A DNA stretch of 64,000 bases. It comes from Mercenaria mercenaria. Its lineage: Eukaryota; Mollusca; Bivalvia; Venerida; Veneridae. The DNA lies in the NCBI RefSeq assembly GCF_021730395.1, contig NC_069361.1, positions 55,900,501 to 55,964,500 of the forward strand, read 5' to 3'. Shown here piece by piece: positions 51,813 through 64,000 of this stretch. Within the stretch, counting starts at the first letter, position 1. Each line of letters starts with the position of its first letter. Made by a program: the position numbers and the translations under genes. Below the pieces are notes generated by a model, which ran no database searches, was not told the origin of the DNA, and saw only the letters and a list, made by a program, of their open reading frames with translations.

Positions 51813-51974
51813 CTTAGAAAAGACATTTATTTATTTATTTTGTTGGGTTTAACGTCGCACCGACACAATTTTAGGTCATATGGCGACTTTCCAGCTTTAA
51901 TGGTGGAGGAATACCCCAGGTGCCCCTCCGTGCACTATTTCATCACGAGCGGGCACCTGGGCTTAGAAAAGACA
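51813..51974 (-). mobile_element. 5'-truncated SINE of the first family with 13-bp target duplication
   Basis: cttagaaaagaca is repeated at 51813-51825 and 51962-51974. The insert is the SINE 3' half with a (TTTA)n tract on the left, the tail of the minus-strand copy. The truncation fits L1-type target-primed insertion. Confidence 0.9.
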
Positions 51975-52458
51975 AGGCAATCGTAGACGCGATATACATG
52001 TACATGTACCGATAATCAAATTGATATGAACGGGATTCCGTAAAATACACTGAACAGTTTAATAAGGAAAAAAAACAGTGGCATACAGTTGAACCGTTCT
52101 TTGCGACCTACTTTATCAAGTAGCCATTTGCTTTACGCAGTCAGACTGCTTACTCTCCATACTAAAATTTTACGCTATTTAACCCTGCCTTAATTGCTTA
52201 AGTGGCTACCTGCCTTAAGCAGCCACATTGTCCACACATTTGACTGGCTGCTTCATACATGCTTGACAGTACAACATTGACAAAATAACTTTTAAAAGAA
52301 CCATCAATAATACAGCGCCGCTGCACGATTTCCAAAATCTAGTAATAGTGATATTGTAGGATTTAAAAAAATATGTTTACTTGATATATCAAATCGCTAT
52401 TTTTTTCTGAAAATAAACCTCAGCAATTATGCAATTGCTGATAAAGTATCTTCCGAAG

Positions 52459-53215
52459 AAAACAAGAGCTGTCTCCATAGGATGACACATGCCCCCGATG
52501 GCACTTTGAATGAATAGTTATGGCCGATGTTAGAGTTTAGGACCTTTGACCTACGGACCTGGGTCTTGCGCGTGACACGTCGTCTTACTGTGATACACAT
52601 TCATGCCCAATAATTTTAAAATCAATGCCTGAATGACAAAGACATGGACCGGACACGCCCATCAATGCACTATCATGAAATATGACCTTTAACGTCTAAG
52701 TGTGACCTTGACCTTTGAGTTACGGACCTGGGTCTTGCGTGCGACACGTCGTCTTACTGTGGTACACATTCATGCCAAGTTATTTGAAAATCCATCCATG
52801 GATGACAAAGATATGGACCGGACACGAATGCACTATCATGAAAAATGACCTTTAACGTCTAAATGTGACCTTGACCTTTGAGCTACGGACCTGGGTCTTG
52901 CGCGCGACACGTCATCTTACTGTGGTACACATTCATGCCAAGTTATTTGAAAATCCATCCATGGATGACAAAGATATGGACCGGACACGAATGCACTATC
53001 ATGAAAAATGACCTTTAACGTCTAAATGTGACCTTGACCTTTGAGCTACGGACCTGAGTCTTGCATGCGACACGTCGTCTTACTGTGGTACACATCCATG
53101 CCAAGCTATTTGAAAATCCATCCATCGATGACAAAGATATGGACCGGACACGAAAATTGCGGACAGACCGACAGACCGACAGACGGTTCAAAAACTATAT
53201 GCCTCCCTTCGGGGG
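52459..53215 (+). repeat. 163-bp tandem block of the 'ctacggacctgggtcttgcg' family
   Basis: Unit landmarks at about 52551, 52720, 52883 and 53046 (spacing 169, 163, 163). It starts acaagagctgtctccatagg and ends with gacagaccgacag and tatgcctcccttcgggg. Non-coding. Confidence 0.8.
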
Positions 53216-53441
53216 TATAAAAATCAAGGTATGGATATATGCATATATTTTGTTATGTCATGCATAATGGAAATACAGCGAATAAAATTCGATAAAATCT
53301 TGTGTCGGTTATGGTGAAAAAATATTCGTTATACATAAAAACTAATTTGTACAGAATAACATTATTTCGAAGACGGTATCCGATAACAGTATTCATTTCT
53401 TCTATATCACAAACCTTAAAATAATGACGAAAGTCATTGAT

Positions 53442-53442
<1 letters not shown>

Positions 53443-53476
<34 letters not shown>
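53443..53476. repeat. (TA)n microsatellite
   Basis: Uninterrupted at/ta run. Confidence 0.9.
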
Positions 53477-53479
<3 letters not shown>

Positions 53480-53976
53480 AAATAAATAAGTTTATTTAAA
53501 AAAATAGATACAAAAATATATTTTCATAAAGGAACTGGACTATAAAACTGGGTAAACTTGTATTAAATCATTGGAAAGGAAAATAAGTAAAACTTGTTTG
53601 TTTGACATGAAATATAAAAACATTTTTCACTCGTGGACATCAGATCCTACATTTTCTCCCTTGACTTATTAAGCCACTCGTGATAATTTTGCATCTAGCG
53701 TTCGCCCATGATTGTACTGAAACAAACACATAACCTTATGAGGAAGATGAATGATTTCCCAACATGAAAGAATCCCACATCCAAAACGACGAGGTATCTA
53801 ATACACAGCGTTGGGTGAGAGGGAAGTAGATTTAATGTCAGCGACATTTTTCTCTCGGCCAGGGAGTCTGCCGGTAGGTATGGTGGGCAATAATTGTTTT
53901 AAAAATGCATGTATAATAATTTGTATACATCTCAATATATAACGAGGCATGACAACAAAAACAAAATATATGTGTA

Positions 53977-54616
53977 CAGTGGAACCTCCCTAATCCGAAC
54001 CCTCTAATCCGAAAACCTCTCTAAACTGAACAAATTATTTGGTCCAATTTTTTCTTATTCATTCTCTATTTTAAAAATACCCTTGTTATCCGAAACCTCT
54101 CTACTCCGAAAACCGAACAAACTTTGTAATTTTTATATCTAATTGAATTAAAATCTGCTTTTCTAATCCGAACCTTAGTCAATGTTTCTGATGTAAATCT
54201 TGCTCATTTTTTACTTTTTTGAGTCTCTTTACAATTTTAACTATTACTCTTTATAAAGGAGTCAACAACAATAGGCCCCAACCCTGATAATCAAAACTCA
54301 TGTAAGATTTTTGCTTTGTAGATCCATGCAGTAAGCACAGGTGTGAAAGAAGCAAGTCCTCAAAACTTCTTGTGCAATTTGTTTATTTAAAGCAGCAAAT
54401 TTATTCACTAAAAGTGGCACTAAATCGGATCATTGCAATAACCGGACAAGTAAAATATTCTCCTTTCTGGGAATGTAGGAGTGGTGAAAAAAATATTTAC
54501 AAGTGATATTTAGTTGAATTAGCATGAAATTTACATTACAACAAAGCAATCTACATGCTGCTTATAATTTGATTATTTTGTTGGTCCGAGCATGTTCGGA
54601 TTAGACAGGTTCCACT
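53977..54616. mobile_element. Pogo/Tigger-like MITE, about 640 bp
   Basis: Left end cagtggaacctccctaatcc, right end ggattagacaggttccact, inverted repeats after a TA. Internal aatccgaa motifs repeat. No transposase frame. Confidence 0.7.
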
Positions 54617-54770
54617 ACATTCAAATTTGTACAGTAAGAAAAAAATTGGCATGTATATTACATTAAATCTGAAGCAAAAATATTTTTTAATTCATGCAAA
54701 GAAACTACTTTCTATTCCTTTAATAAAGTCTCAAAAGTGTTAGGGTACGTTTTCAGTATTGATTTCATTG

Positions 54771-57700
54771 TTAACAAGTGCCATATCTAATAACTGTGTT
54801 ATCTATGGCAGCATCGCCTTGATAATCCGTTCCCCTAATACCTCTAATGATGATTTTGAAAGGGTTTCGTCGAGCGGAAATGTTGACATTTCGCTTTCTC
54901 CATATTGGTGTTGAATCAGCCTGGCTGTAGCTTGCTATTGTAACTGGCGAATTTTGATTTGTTTCCTGAAAGAATTATGTGAAGCATATGCAATCTATAA
55001 AATATAGAGAAATTCCTGGGTTATGCCTACTGCTGTTTACTGATAAATCAAAAACAGCGAAAGTATTGACTAATCTCTGATATATTTTGTGTCTTATGTA
55101 GAGTGAAATAAACATATTTTGTTTACTAGTACTTTTTAATGATTTTTATTCCGCTCATGTCAAAGCTACTTCATACCTTATTCAACGAGAAAAGCCTTAA
55201 AATCATTAAGAATTGTAAAACTGCTGTTGTGACTGTTTAAATATAAGTTCCATTGGAAGCATGAAAGGCAATCAAAACTACTCTACCAAATTTTCCGTCA
55301 ATTCTAAATATGTTATATAATTCCACAGTCCGTTCAATGTGATAAAAGGTGTTCTCATTTCGAGAAAAGTAACAGTATTTGTTCTAAGTCTCCCATATCA
55401 CCAGAAGGAAGAATGTGTAATGTGTTACCAAATGTTTGGATATTTAAATAAATCAACTGTCTGTAATAGCAATTTAGTTTGTTTTCTCTGGCACATTATC
55501 AAAACTTTTCACTGAAATGACCACGGACTTATATACCACTACTTAAGTCATCAAAGTTTTTTATAATGTTTATAAACCTCTTCTCAACCTCCTGATCAAA
55601 TAAGTGCAACGAATATCTGTCCGATTATTTTGAAAAGAATAACACCTATGTATTATTAAAAACCATCTCCTCATAAATCATTGGAACGTTTGTCTTTACG
55701 GGGTTCCGGTAACGATAAACACTCAGGGCTTAAAAAACATTTTATCATACCGCAATGTAGCATTCAGAATAGATCCAAACTAGTCCTTGGTGGTCTACGG
55801 GAATTCTACATTAGCTATTAACTTGAATTATTGTATACATTTACCTGAACAAGCACTGAAAGTGAACCCATAGTTGATCCATACATATTCGTGTAGAGCT
55901 GAATACAGTAACTCTTTTGGGCTTCAAGAACAGGTGATACAAGATCGGCATAGTCTCCCCGTACCCTTGGGCTTGACGTTTCGATGTACATGTAATAACC
56001 GTTACCTGAAGAAGGCATTTTGAAAAAATACTAGGCATCTAATTCTAATCTTATTCAATTCATAACTGAACTGATTCAACGAGTAGAATGGAAGAGATTT
56101 CTTCTGGTTTGCAAAAAGACCTAATGCTTCTGAAATAGTATCGCCTACCTTCTAATCAGTAAGGACATATACCGATATTTGCCATGCGAATGTGTCTGAA
56201 AAAGTAACCTTTATTTCTGGCTATTAACACAACCCTACACATCATTTTCTCCATGAAAAGTGCATTTTCGCATACCAGATGTCTACTAGAACTATTACAA
56301 ATCTATCGTATAAGGATGGAAAAAGTGATGCTGAATTACATTCTCTGGTGACTTTTTAAGAGTTAAGATATAATTTCAATTAAAACCCCCAAAACATATG
56401 TGCTAAACTGATCTAACTGACAGTTAGGCCAATTAGTATTCAAAATGTACGTATAATTTTATGTGCTAATTTTCCTATTGATGCAAGAACTGTAGTGAAT
56501 TTCAGGTATCAGAAAGTTCTACCGGTTGTGCATTAATTAATGATTCTCACTCAACCTCTTTTAGCATAACCATTAAACATTTAGAGTACTAAAAGTTATA
56601 TCTGAAAATTGTATGCATAGAAATAAATATGTTCAAAGTATGTGTAATTTTCATTTAGTACAGTTCTAGTCATAGTGCCCCATAGTATTTAAAATAAGCA
56701 GATTGTGACAATACACATTCATGTTTAAAGACTATTTCTCTTTTGATTTTATCATTATCATAGGTAAAATTACTATTGATATATACCGTATATTGTATTC
56801 TTATATAATCAATCAAAATTGTTTCATCTTGATGATACATCAATGAAATCACACAATACCTATCTTGTTAGTGTTTTTAATCGAACTCTGACGTCAAAAT
56901 GAAACTAAAATCTACAAAAATACTTTCATTGATACAATTTTATGAAAGTACACTCTGAATTAAACATGACCCATTTAAGCAAAGTCACCTGTGAAGTGAT
57001 TTCAAATCGTCCAGATTTATTTTATCCTAATCAACTCAAACAGATTCATTATTCCATGTTTGTAGAGAGTAAACATGTTTTATAAATTTGTACAACAAAC
57101 CAATTAAATAATGTTCTTTGTGGTACGGGAAATGAATAAAACATCAAGACCCACTGGGCCGCAAAAACTGGATGGCTCATATGTCTGTACGAGATTAAAA
57201 TGTCTTCACCACATTAATTATTTCGAAGTGTATTCCGAGAAGGTTACAATTATGGATGGCATACATTAAGCGTGCCATATTTCTATGACGAATTCAGCTA
57301 CAGGTTTTTTTGGAAGTTATCGAAACGAAGTCATTTAGTTTCCCGGATGATATGCGCCCTTTGAACTTGGGCATAGTAAACATTTAACCTGAGTAATCTC
57401 CAGTTGGCCCAGTAGATGTAGAGGGTGTGCTTCCTGACTTTCTTGTCCAGTCAAATCGGTCGCTTTTAGATTGTTGCCAAATACATGTGTCCATTGTGAA
57501 ATAACACGTGCTGCCAACTATAATATAATTTCAAAATTACCATATTATATAGACAACTGGTTGCTGCAAGTGCAGTTTTGTTTCTTTAACTCGTACTAAA
57601 AGCAACAATATATAATAATGATAATCTTACACAATATTAAAACCTCTAAAAATGATACCACACTGAAATCAGTTACCAATTTTAAGTTAGATAAGTGTGG

Positions 57701-60700
57701 TGGGGGACATAATGTTCCGATATTGCTCAATTTATCTTGAGTTATTGAACTGAATTATATGTTAGACACACTATCATAAAAGGCATTTTTCTAACACTTT
57801 CAATTCAAAATATTATCAGAGCAATAAAAAAGATATGCCGGACCATCCACCTATACCTCACCATGTAAACTAATAACTCAGCGAAACTTTTGTTCAGATG
57901 TGCTAAAAAGTGTATATAGTCCATGAGCCAGACCCAGAAATTTTGGCTAGCGGTACCATCCGAGGGGATTAAAGCTCAATGCTATTTTTTGATAGGTAAA
58001 CGTCTGACAATTCAGAAACTGTGTGATAGCATTGCAGTGGTGGTAGCTTTTTGTGCGTTATTAGCCATGTAGTAACACCACCCCAAAATAGACTTTCATC
58101 AAACTTCCGTTATACATAAGTAGACTTTCTATTTCAAACTAATGGTTCTCTCTTATTTTGAAATATATTTACTTGGAAATTGATAGACAAACAGCTCAGT
58201 TTATGTATTTTATGTATTTATTAGAACTGTAATTAAAATAGTGCCTCTTTAGCGTTTAGTGGTTGCAATTACACCCAAACATAGACCAGTGCTTAAACAT
58301 AATCAAAGAACACAAATATTGTTTCATAATATGCAGTTAGAAAGGTATTTTGCTCATTCTTGAACTAATATGACATGTTTAAATACATAGAGTATAAGGT
58401 AGTAGAATTCTACATATCACAAAACCAAGTTGTCTGCCATTGGCTGTTTTGGCGCTTGTAATTTACGGCATATAAATGTACGTTACCTATTTGTTTGAAA
58501 TTAATTAATACTTCTATACATGATATAGAATAGAAAAGTATGAATATCGTTAAATCAAAGCAATTTCTAAACTACTTTTGATATGTTAAATTAACAATTA
58601 GACAGTTATTCGCAGACCAATAATTTTTAATATCAAAGCCTCCTTGTTGTTATTGTAATTTACGTGAAAATACACGTGTAGACGGAAAACACAAAATATG
58701 TTGTTTAAACATGATGTTTTACTGTTTGATCTGCCAAAAAGGTGCAAATTCATGCCTTCTTCTGTATCAATGTTCTTATGCTTAAACAGTAAACATTTTT
58801 TCGCTGAATAATACCAAATGGTACTTTTATACAGCAAAATACGTTACCATAAAATCAAGATTTTCATAATATTTCATATAAACATGTTAAAGTCGTAGTT
58901 ATTTAGTATTATGTTTAGAAAAGAAATATTTTAACTAATCAATAAAATCATTCTTCGGTTAGCTATCAAATGCCATGTTAATTCATTGAAGTAAAAGTGT
59001 AATTTACGTTACAATATGTTACCTTAATCGGTAATATGCTACCGTTATTATTTTCAGTCTTTATCTTTCTATATCATGTCAAGTTTATTCTTTGTTTTTA
59101 ATAAACCGCATTTTCTATGTATTCAACATACTAGAACATTCTTAGTTATGACTCTTCATTACTGTCTGAATCTTAAGATATCGTCAATATTGGTACGCGA
59201 ATAATCTTCATCAGTTTCACTGGTTTCGTTTATGTCAACAGATTCATCAGGAACGATCTTTTTGTCACTCAAGTTGTTCACTAACTGTTGTTCATCATCA
59301 AAGTCCCAGCAATTTATAACAACACCTGAAAGATAAAGACTATTCTCATGGGCATGTAGTCAAATATACACCTTTAAGAAAAGATCAAGGTTGTTTGATT
59401 TTGATATGGATGGACGGATAGCTCAGTGGTTTGCATATTGGCCTTCCAATCCTGAGGTCGGGGGTTTGATCCCCGGCAGCTACTCGGGAATTTTCAGAAA
59501 CGCTTTTCAGTGTTTCCCACCCAACTAGAGGTGTACTGGTCAGGAACCCAGGCGATCCTTGCGTGTATCAGTGATAAACACTAGGCACGTTAAAGAACCA
59601 GGCTGTCTATTCGCAACGAGCTAGGCTAAGTTAGCCGGACAAGCCTGTATCTGATTTCTGATCTCTCTGTCATGGAGGCTTTGTCTCACTCTGTCCTTCT
59701 AGTCAGATCTCTCTGTGTCTGTTCTAGTAGAGGATTAATTATGCGCCCTTTTGCATTTGAACTATGTAAAGCGCCTTTGAACGTGAAATTGATCATGAAT
59801 ATGGTATAATAATAATAATAAATTATGAATAAGAGTAAAACTACAGACATAGAAAAACATGAAGAGATTGTATCAAATTTGAGTATATTATGATAAAGTT
59901 TTCCTATTGTTTTTACAATAGTTACGCAGATATGAATAAGTAGCTGATAGTTGACTGGACTGATATGGTGGCATCAGGGTCATTCTTGTTGACAAACATT
60001 TCGTATCTAACCTTGTTGATGTTCCGATATTTTGGGCGACCATTATACTGCAAATATAAATGACTCTCCGTCTCCAAAACGTTGTCAAATCACACATGTT
60101 GACGTCCCAACATTTAGCTGTCTGAACATAACTGAGTTTTGTTGTCATCATTACTCATGAAATATTCCCAGTTCTGTGGCTGTTTTGGTATTTCTGATGA
60201 TATTTTTGAGCTGGTCACTTTCTTTGAATTTTTAAAGTTAAGGCCGCTAGTGCCAATTTCTGCTTTGAATGGATACATGCATTTTTCTACATCTGTCATC
60301 ACTTTTTTACATCCGCATAATCGGCTTTGATCTGCGCAGGTTCAACTTCTTTGTGTGTGGATTTGTCTTCTGAAGCCATGTCTGTTTTCTGTTGTGTAGC
60401 TTCAACATATTTAGCTCGCATGTTCTGTGTCAAACAACACCTGTAGTATGATAAATATTGTCAGCTTAAGCTTATGATGCTTCCCTTTTTCTTGGCATGA
60501 AGTTTGATAGTCTGTTCTATAGTAATTTACACATTCTGTGATGCTGTTGCGGCTGATCTAGACACACTTAAGCGAAACCACGAACCCTCAAAAGCTTTTC
60601 TGCACAAGGGTGGGTTAATTCAAGATTTGTCATTAGGAGCAGATAGCGGAGCGGTGGTCTAGTGAATAATGTGTCGGCTCAATCCAGGAATCGTAGGTTC

Positions 60701-63700
60701 GAGAGCCCCACTGGGGTCACAACCATGTCTTTTCTAATGACACCAGTACTGGTTTTCCAGGAAGCGGTTTTGAGAGATACCAATATGCTTGAAGCTTTCA
60801 TCACAATAGAGCTAAAACAAATTAGTATAAACTAACGGACAAGCAGGTAGATACATTGCATCGTTCAGATGATTGGACGCAAATAATAATGGGTACAACT
60901 TGTACATCTAGGTCGTTGACATCTGTGGCCTGTATTAATGCCAGTATATAATGAATAATATCAATAAAGTATAAACAGAAGTGTGCCCTTTTCTGTGATC
61001 TCTCTCTCTCTCTCTGTGACACTTTTGAAGTGTTGACTTGAATTGTCAGCAAGTTCCTTTACTTGTTTACATAAACATGGTTGAAGATCAAATAATTAAG
61101 GTTAAATATATGTGTCATCTGTTAATAGGTAAGTGTCAGGAGATTTTTAACATTTAAACTAAGAATGATTCTGTCCCTATGTAGCCATGGTGTTCCAATG
61201 AGTATCTATTTGTTTTCTACCTGTTTAAGGCGCATTTCTAAAATGTATTTCAGTATACATACATGTATAATTATGTTCTTGAACATTTATAATTGATTTG
61301 TACAGATGTTATTGTCACGTAAAATCCACACAACTATTGAAATGAGATGGTGATTCATTGTATTCTAGTAAATATCTAGTTCAACAACACAAATTATGTA
61401 TAGTTATTATAAAATGTTATAATTTTTTCCCGATCTGTGCAGGACATATTTTTCACTTCAAAAATGTCAGTTTTGTACATTTTGGTAACATAAAACTTAT
61501 ACGTAGATTACATCATGGGAATGTTCCTACCACTGCAGAAAAATAGTTATAAGAAACACTATTCAGTCCGTACTTTCAATTATATTGAAGAATCATAAAC
61601 ATCTTGGTCATTGGGTTATTAGTACAAGTAAAATATCTATAATGTTGGTAATAAAATCACTGTTACGTAAATTACACTAATTAAAATGTTAACGGGTACG
61701 TGAAAGATGTATTGTTTAAAAGCACATTCAATTCATTGTAATACATGTATAAGAGTGTTAATAAACTTCAGACTGCACTTTTTCTTAATCATTGTGTGGC
61801 ACAATTTCATCGTCTTAAATGTTTTTAGGAAACATATTAAATGTCACGTAAGTTACAAAAGCCCTAACGTTTAAACGGCATTCATGTAGGAATAAAAAGA
61901 ATTCGGTATGTACTTTCCGAAAGTCATAATGTTGAATATTCCTTGATTCCTTAGGGAAGGCAGGGGGAAATGGTACCTCAAGGCGTAACATTTATCGGAA
62001 GAAAATCTAATTATGAGCTATAATTATGCTTATTAGTTGTCCATGCTATTAAGATATTCTTCATAATCATTATTTTAATTAACATTTATTCAAAGAAGCA
62101 AACCAAAAATGTTGAAAATTAAGGAAAAAATTTGTTTGTTTTAAAATATTTGTTACAAATACATCAATTATTCAAACTGAAAAACATATTTCATAATTCC
62201 TATGTCTACATTGGATATATTTTAGCTCACCTGAACTTGTATCTAAGTGTAGGCATATAACAGGATGATATCACACCAAAAGCTACCATCGATACATTGC
62301 TATCACACATTATCTTACTCCAGGGTTGTATGTCTTTCCAAAAATCGCTATAAGAATTAATCCCTCCAGATGGTACCAATCAACCCTATGGCTCATGTAC
62401 TAATATTCTCTCTGGTGATGTGAAGGCACATTAAAATATACGCGAAAAGTATTGGGTAGATCGCGAATCTAGACAATAACAAGTTTCACTAAAATCACGA
62501 ATCTAGTGTTTTCTTGTTTGCTGCAAACTGTTTGTTTTGATGTGTTATCAGCAGGACACATCATTAGCATAAAACATGAAACTATTTTACCACCTATTTT
62601 TGTTGGTAAGACTGTTGCACGGCCCGATTTGTTTTCCTAGAAACAAAAAGGTTGAATTGTATGTTATTTTAGGAAATAATATATGCTAAGCAGTCATTTC
62701 TCGTTGAATAAACTCATTGTTCGGAGCTCAGATACGAAGCAATTATATAATGAGGGCGGACCATAACGTCAATGACTTTATTCAAGAGCGAATGACTGAT
62801 TTAGATAAATTATTTCGATGCTTACAATTTATCAAAAACTTTTATGTACAACACTCACTAGACATAACGGTATCACACAATACGCCTGTATATCCACAGT
62901 CACAATAGCATGTAAACATATTAATACCGTCCGCACATGTACCGTGTTGACAAGGGTTAGAACTGCACTCGTCCATATCTGGAAGAATTTAATTAATCAT
63001 AGGGTAGCAGAATAAACGGAACACACATTTAGATCTTATTTACAAACTTAAATTATAATAACTGAAATAATGTAAGATGTGATTCAAATTTAACATTAAG
63101 ATAACTTTGGATTAATTGAATCTTGGATTTTATAGACAACATTGATGATACAATTATATGCATATTTTCACGGTCAAGTGTACGCTAAATACATTGATAT
63201 ATTATAACATATATTTTGAAAAGTGTTTTATTGCTACTGGTTGTGTTCTTTTATGGCCACGACGCCCGCCAATTCAATGTTATTTCTCACATAAGAGGAT
63301 TGCACAAACCGGTGCTATGGGGCGTTTAAACTGTTGCAAAATTCATTGCTTCTTATGAACAGATTCAGCCAAAACTATTTTGCTTTGTTGCTTTCTATGG
63401 ATCAAAGGTCTGATTAACCTTGATACTAGAAGTATCACAGGGCGGTAATACAAAAGCAACAAGTAGTACATTGTCGTGATTATTACTGGCCCTTCGTTAT
63501 AGCTTTCCTCTTAAACCTGTGCTTGGGTGTCTGAGGGGTGAAGCATTTCTTATTACTCCTTGTGAACAAACTCATTCAAACCAAATTTGCTATATAAATA
63601 ATTTTATTACAATGTTTTGCTGTGAATTATCGAAATATTACAGCGAAATATATCTGGTATTTTCACAGTGCAAAACACAAATATATTTTTCACTGGTAAA

Positions 63701-64000
63701 AAACTAAAAATGGGAAATTTTAGTCATGACATATAATAGAAACGAAAAACATGCAACAAAAAGAATTTTTGTTTGTTTTACAAAAAAGATCGAATTAAAT
63801 TTCACTAATGAATACCATATTTTTAATTTTTACGATTGACTATGCATATTGCATCTTGTGTTCACTCGTGAAAGATATTTCAATCTTACGCTGAAACAAA
63901 CAAATATCCTCTACTGATACTTACTGTATTCACATTGCGACCCATTGAAGCCACGATAACATGAACAGCTGTAACCGTTAACAAGATCTAAGCACGTGCC
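54771..64000 (-). CDS. Second EGF/MAM gene, 3' part, runs off the window
   Basis: Exons seen: EGF 63925-64000 (incomplete), EGF 62859-62978, MAM 57389-57517, 55845-56005 and 54771-54965 with stop at 54771-54773. MAM exon lengths (129, 161, 195) nearly equal those of the first gene (129, 158, 192) with the same phases, and the protein ends GTC-stop in both. Blocks seen: [68 protein letters not shown]. The donor of the first MAM exon is weak (gttaaa). That the EGF and MAM exons are one gene is inferred from order and phase. Confidence 0.7.
57518..59083. other. Intron of the second EGF/MAM gene, nothing recognised
   Basis: AT-rich, no exon or mobile element supported. Confidence 0.4.
59084..59089 (-). 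promoter_or_regulatory. Poly(A) signal near the candidate terminal exon
   Basis: AATAAA on the minus strand about 70 bases past the stop at 59159. Confidence 0.4.
59159..59325 (-). CDS. Candidate alternative terminal exon of the second EGF/MAM gene
   Basis: After a good acceptor (ttatctttcag) 167 bases read 54 codons and TAA in the one frame that a phase 1 EGF donor would impose. The peptide is acidic ([21 protein letters not shown]). AATAAA lies about 70 bases downstream at 59084-59089. It sits between the EGF exon at 62859 and the MAM exons, so using it would give a MAM-less form. A chance open frame of this length is possible. Confidence 0.45.
59411..59823 (+). mobile_element. Long tRNA-derived SINE, fourth family
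   Basis: Head gatagctcagtggtttgc and gggtttgatccccggc, a body of about 300 bases and a 3' end gtaaagcgcctttgaacgtg followed by (ATA)n. Confidence 0.75.
59888..60430 (-). pseudogene. Possible degenerate coding relic
   Basis: Several overlapping open stretches on the minus strand with protein-like composition (for example [16 protein letters not shown] near 60340-60380). No family could be assigned and no single long frame exists. Confidence 0.25.
60651..60822 (+). mobile_element. tRNA-derived SINE, third family, second copy
   Basis: Head ggtggtctagtgaataatg and ggttcgagagcccc, body gacaccagtactggttttcc, end gagctaaaacaaatt, as at 42025-42205. Confidence 0.75.
60840..62858. other. Intron, no feature seen
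   Basis: AT-rich; a short (CT)n tract near 61000. No exon identified. Confidence 0.4.
62859..62978 (-). CDS. EGF exon of the second gene with a shifted donor
   Basis: 120 nt instead of 111. [26 protein letters not shown]. The usual donor position reads ccgttatg; a strong gtgagt nine bases further keeps phase 1 and adds three residues. Closest relative is 27185-27295. Confidence 0.75.
62979..63924. other. Intron with relics of an interspersed repeat
   Basis: Near 63355 and 63550 are 'tgaacagattca/tgaacaaactca' phrases related to 21180-21260 and 34530-35165. No exon. Confidence 0.35.
63925..64000 (-). CDS. EGF exon of the second gene, cut by the window edge
   Basis: [23 protein letters not shown] then donor gtaagt, phase 1. 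The start lies beyond 64000. Confidence 0.8.

Noticed and set aside
52459-53215. Tandem block as a coding repeat
   Set aside because: No frame stays open through the 163-bp units, and the unit length is not a multiple of three.

Overview
This is a eukaryotic, AT-rich, intron-rich animal window. Gene families (nicotinic-type Cys-loop channel subunits; an EGF/sushi/MAM membrane protein) and the repeat content (tRNA-headed SINEs, Tc1 relic, pogo-like MITE, 'gaccttgacctttgacc' tandem blocks) suggest a marine bivalve mollusc. The species is not identifiable from what I can see. All gene models below were built by hand from exon homology, GT/AG sites and phase.

Layout: (1) 0.3-13.8 kb, + strand: two tandem paralogous Cys-loop ligand-gated ion channel subunit genes with the same four-exon structure (exons of 190, 125 and 129 nt, then about 775 nt; 407 and 405 aa). 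(2) 16.7-43.9 kb, - strand: a large gene for a predicted type II membrane protein. It reads N-terminal cytoplasmic tail and signal anchor, four sushi/CCP domains in one exon, at least 24 intact single-exon calcium-binding-type EGF domains, one MAM domain over three exons, then a stop and a nearby AATAAA. Its middle holds a nearly homogeneous 876-bp tandem array carrying three EGF exons per unit. One exon type (C) has the same in-frame stop in all four complete copies; all EGF exons are phase 1-1, so skipping it keeps frame. (3) 43.9-54.8 kb: mostly intergenic, with mobile-element debris and a + strand, about 90% identical relic of the membrane-anchor exon of gene 3. (4) 54.8-64.0 kb, - strand: the 3' part of a paralogue of gene 3 (two EGF exons and a MAM domain), running off the right edge. 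It has a possible alternative terminal exon with its own stop and poly(A) signal between the EGF and MAM exons.

How the genes relate: the two channel genes look like a local duplication of nicotinic-like subunits lacking the vicinal cysteines of alpha subunits. The two EGF-MAM genes are head-to-tail paralogues. The array, split exon, frameshifted exon and inverted exon relic together show a locus remodelled by tandem duplication, sequence exchange and exon death. I saw no convincing tRNA, rRNA or CRISPR loci and no intact autonomous transposon.
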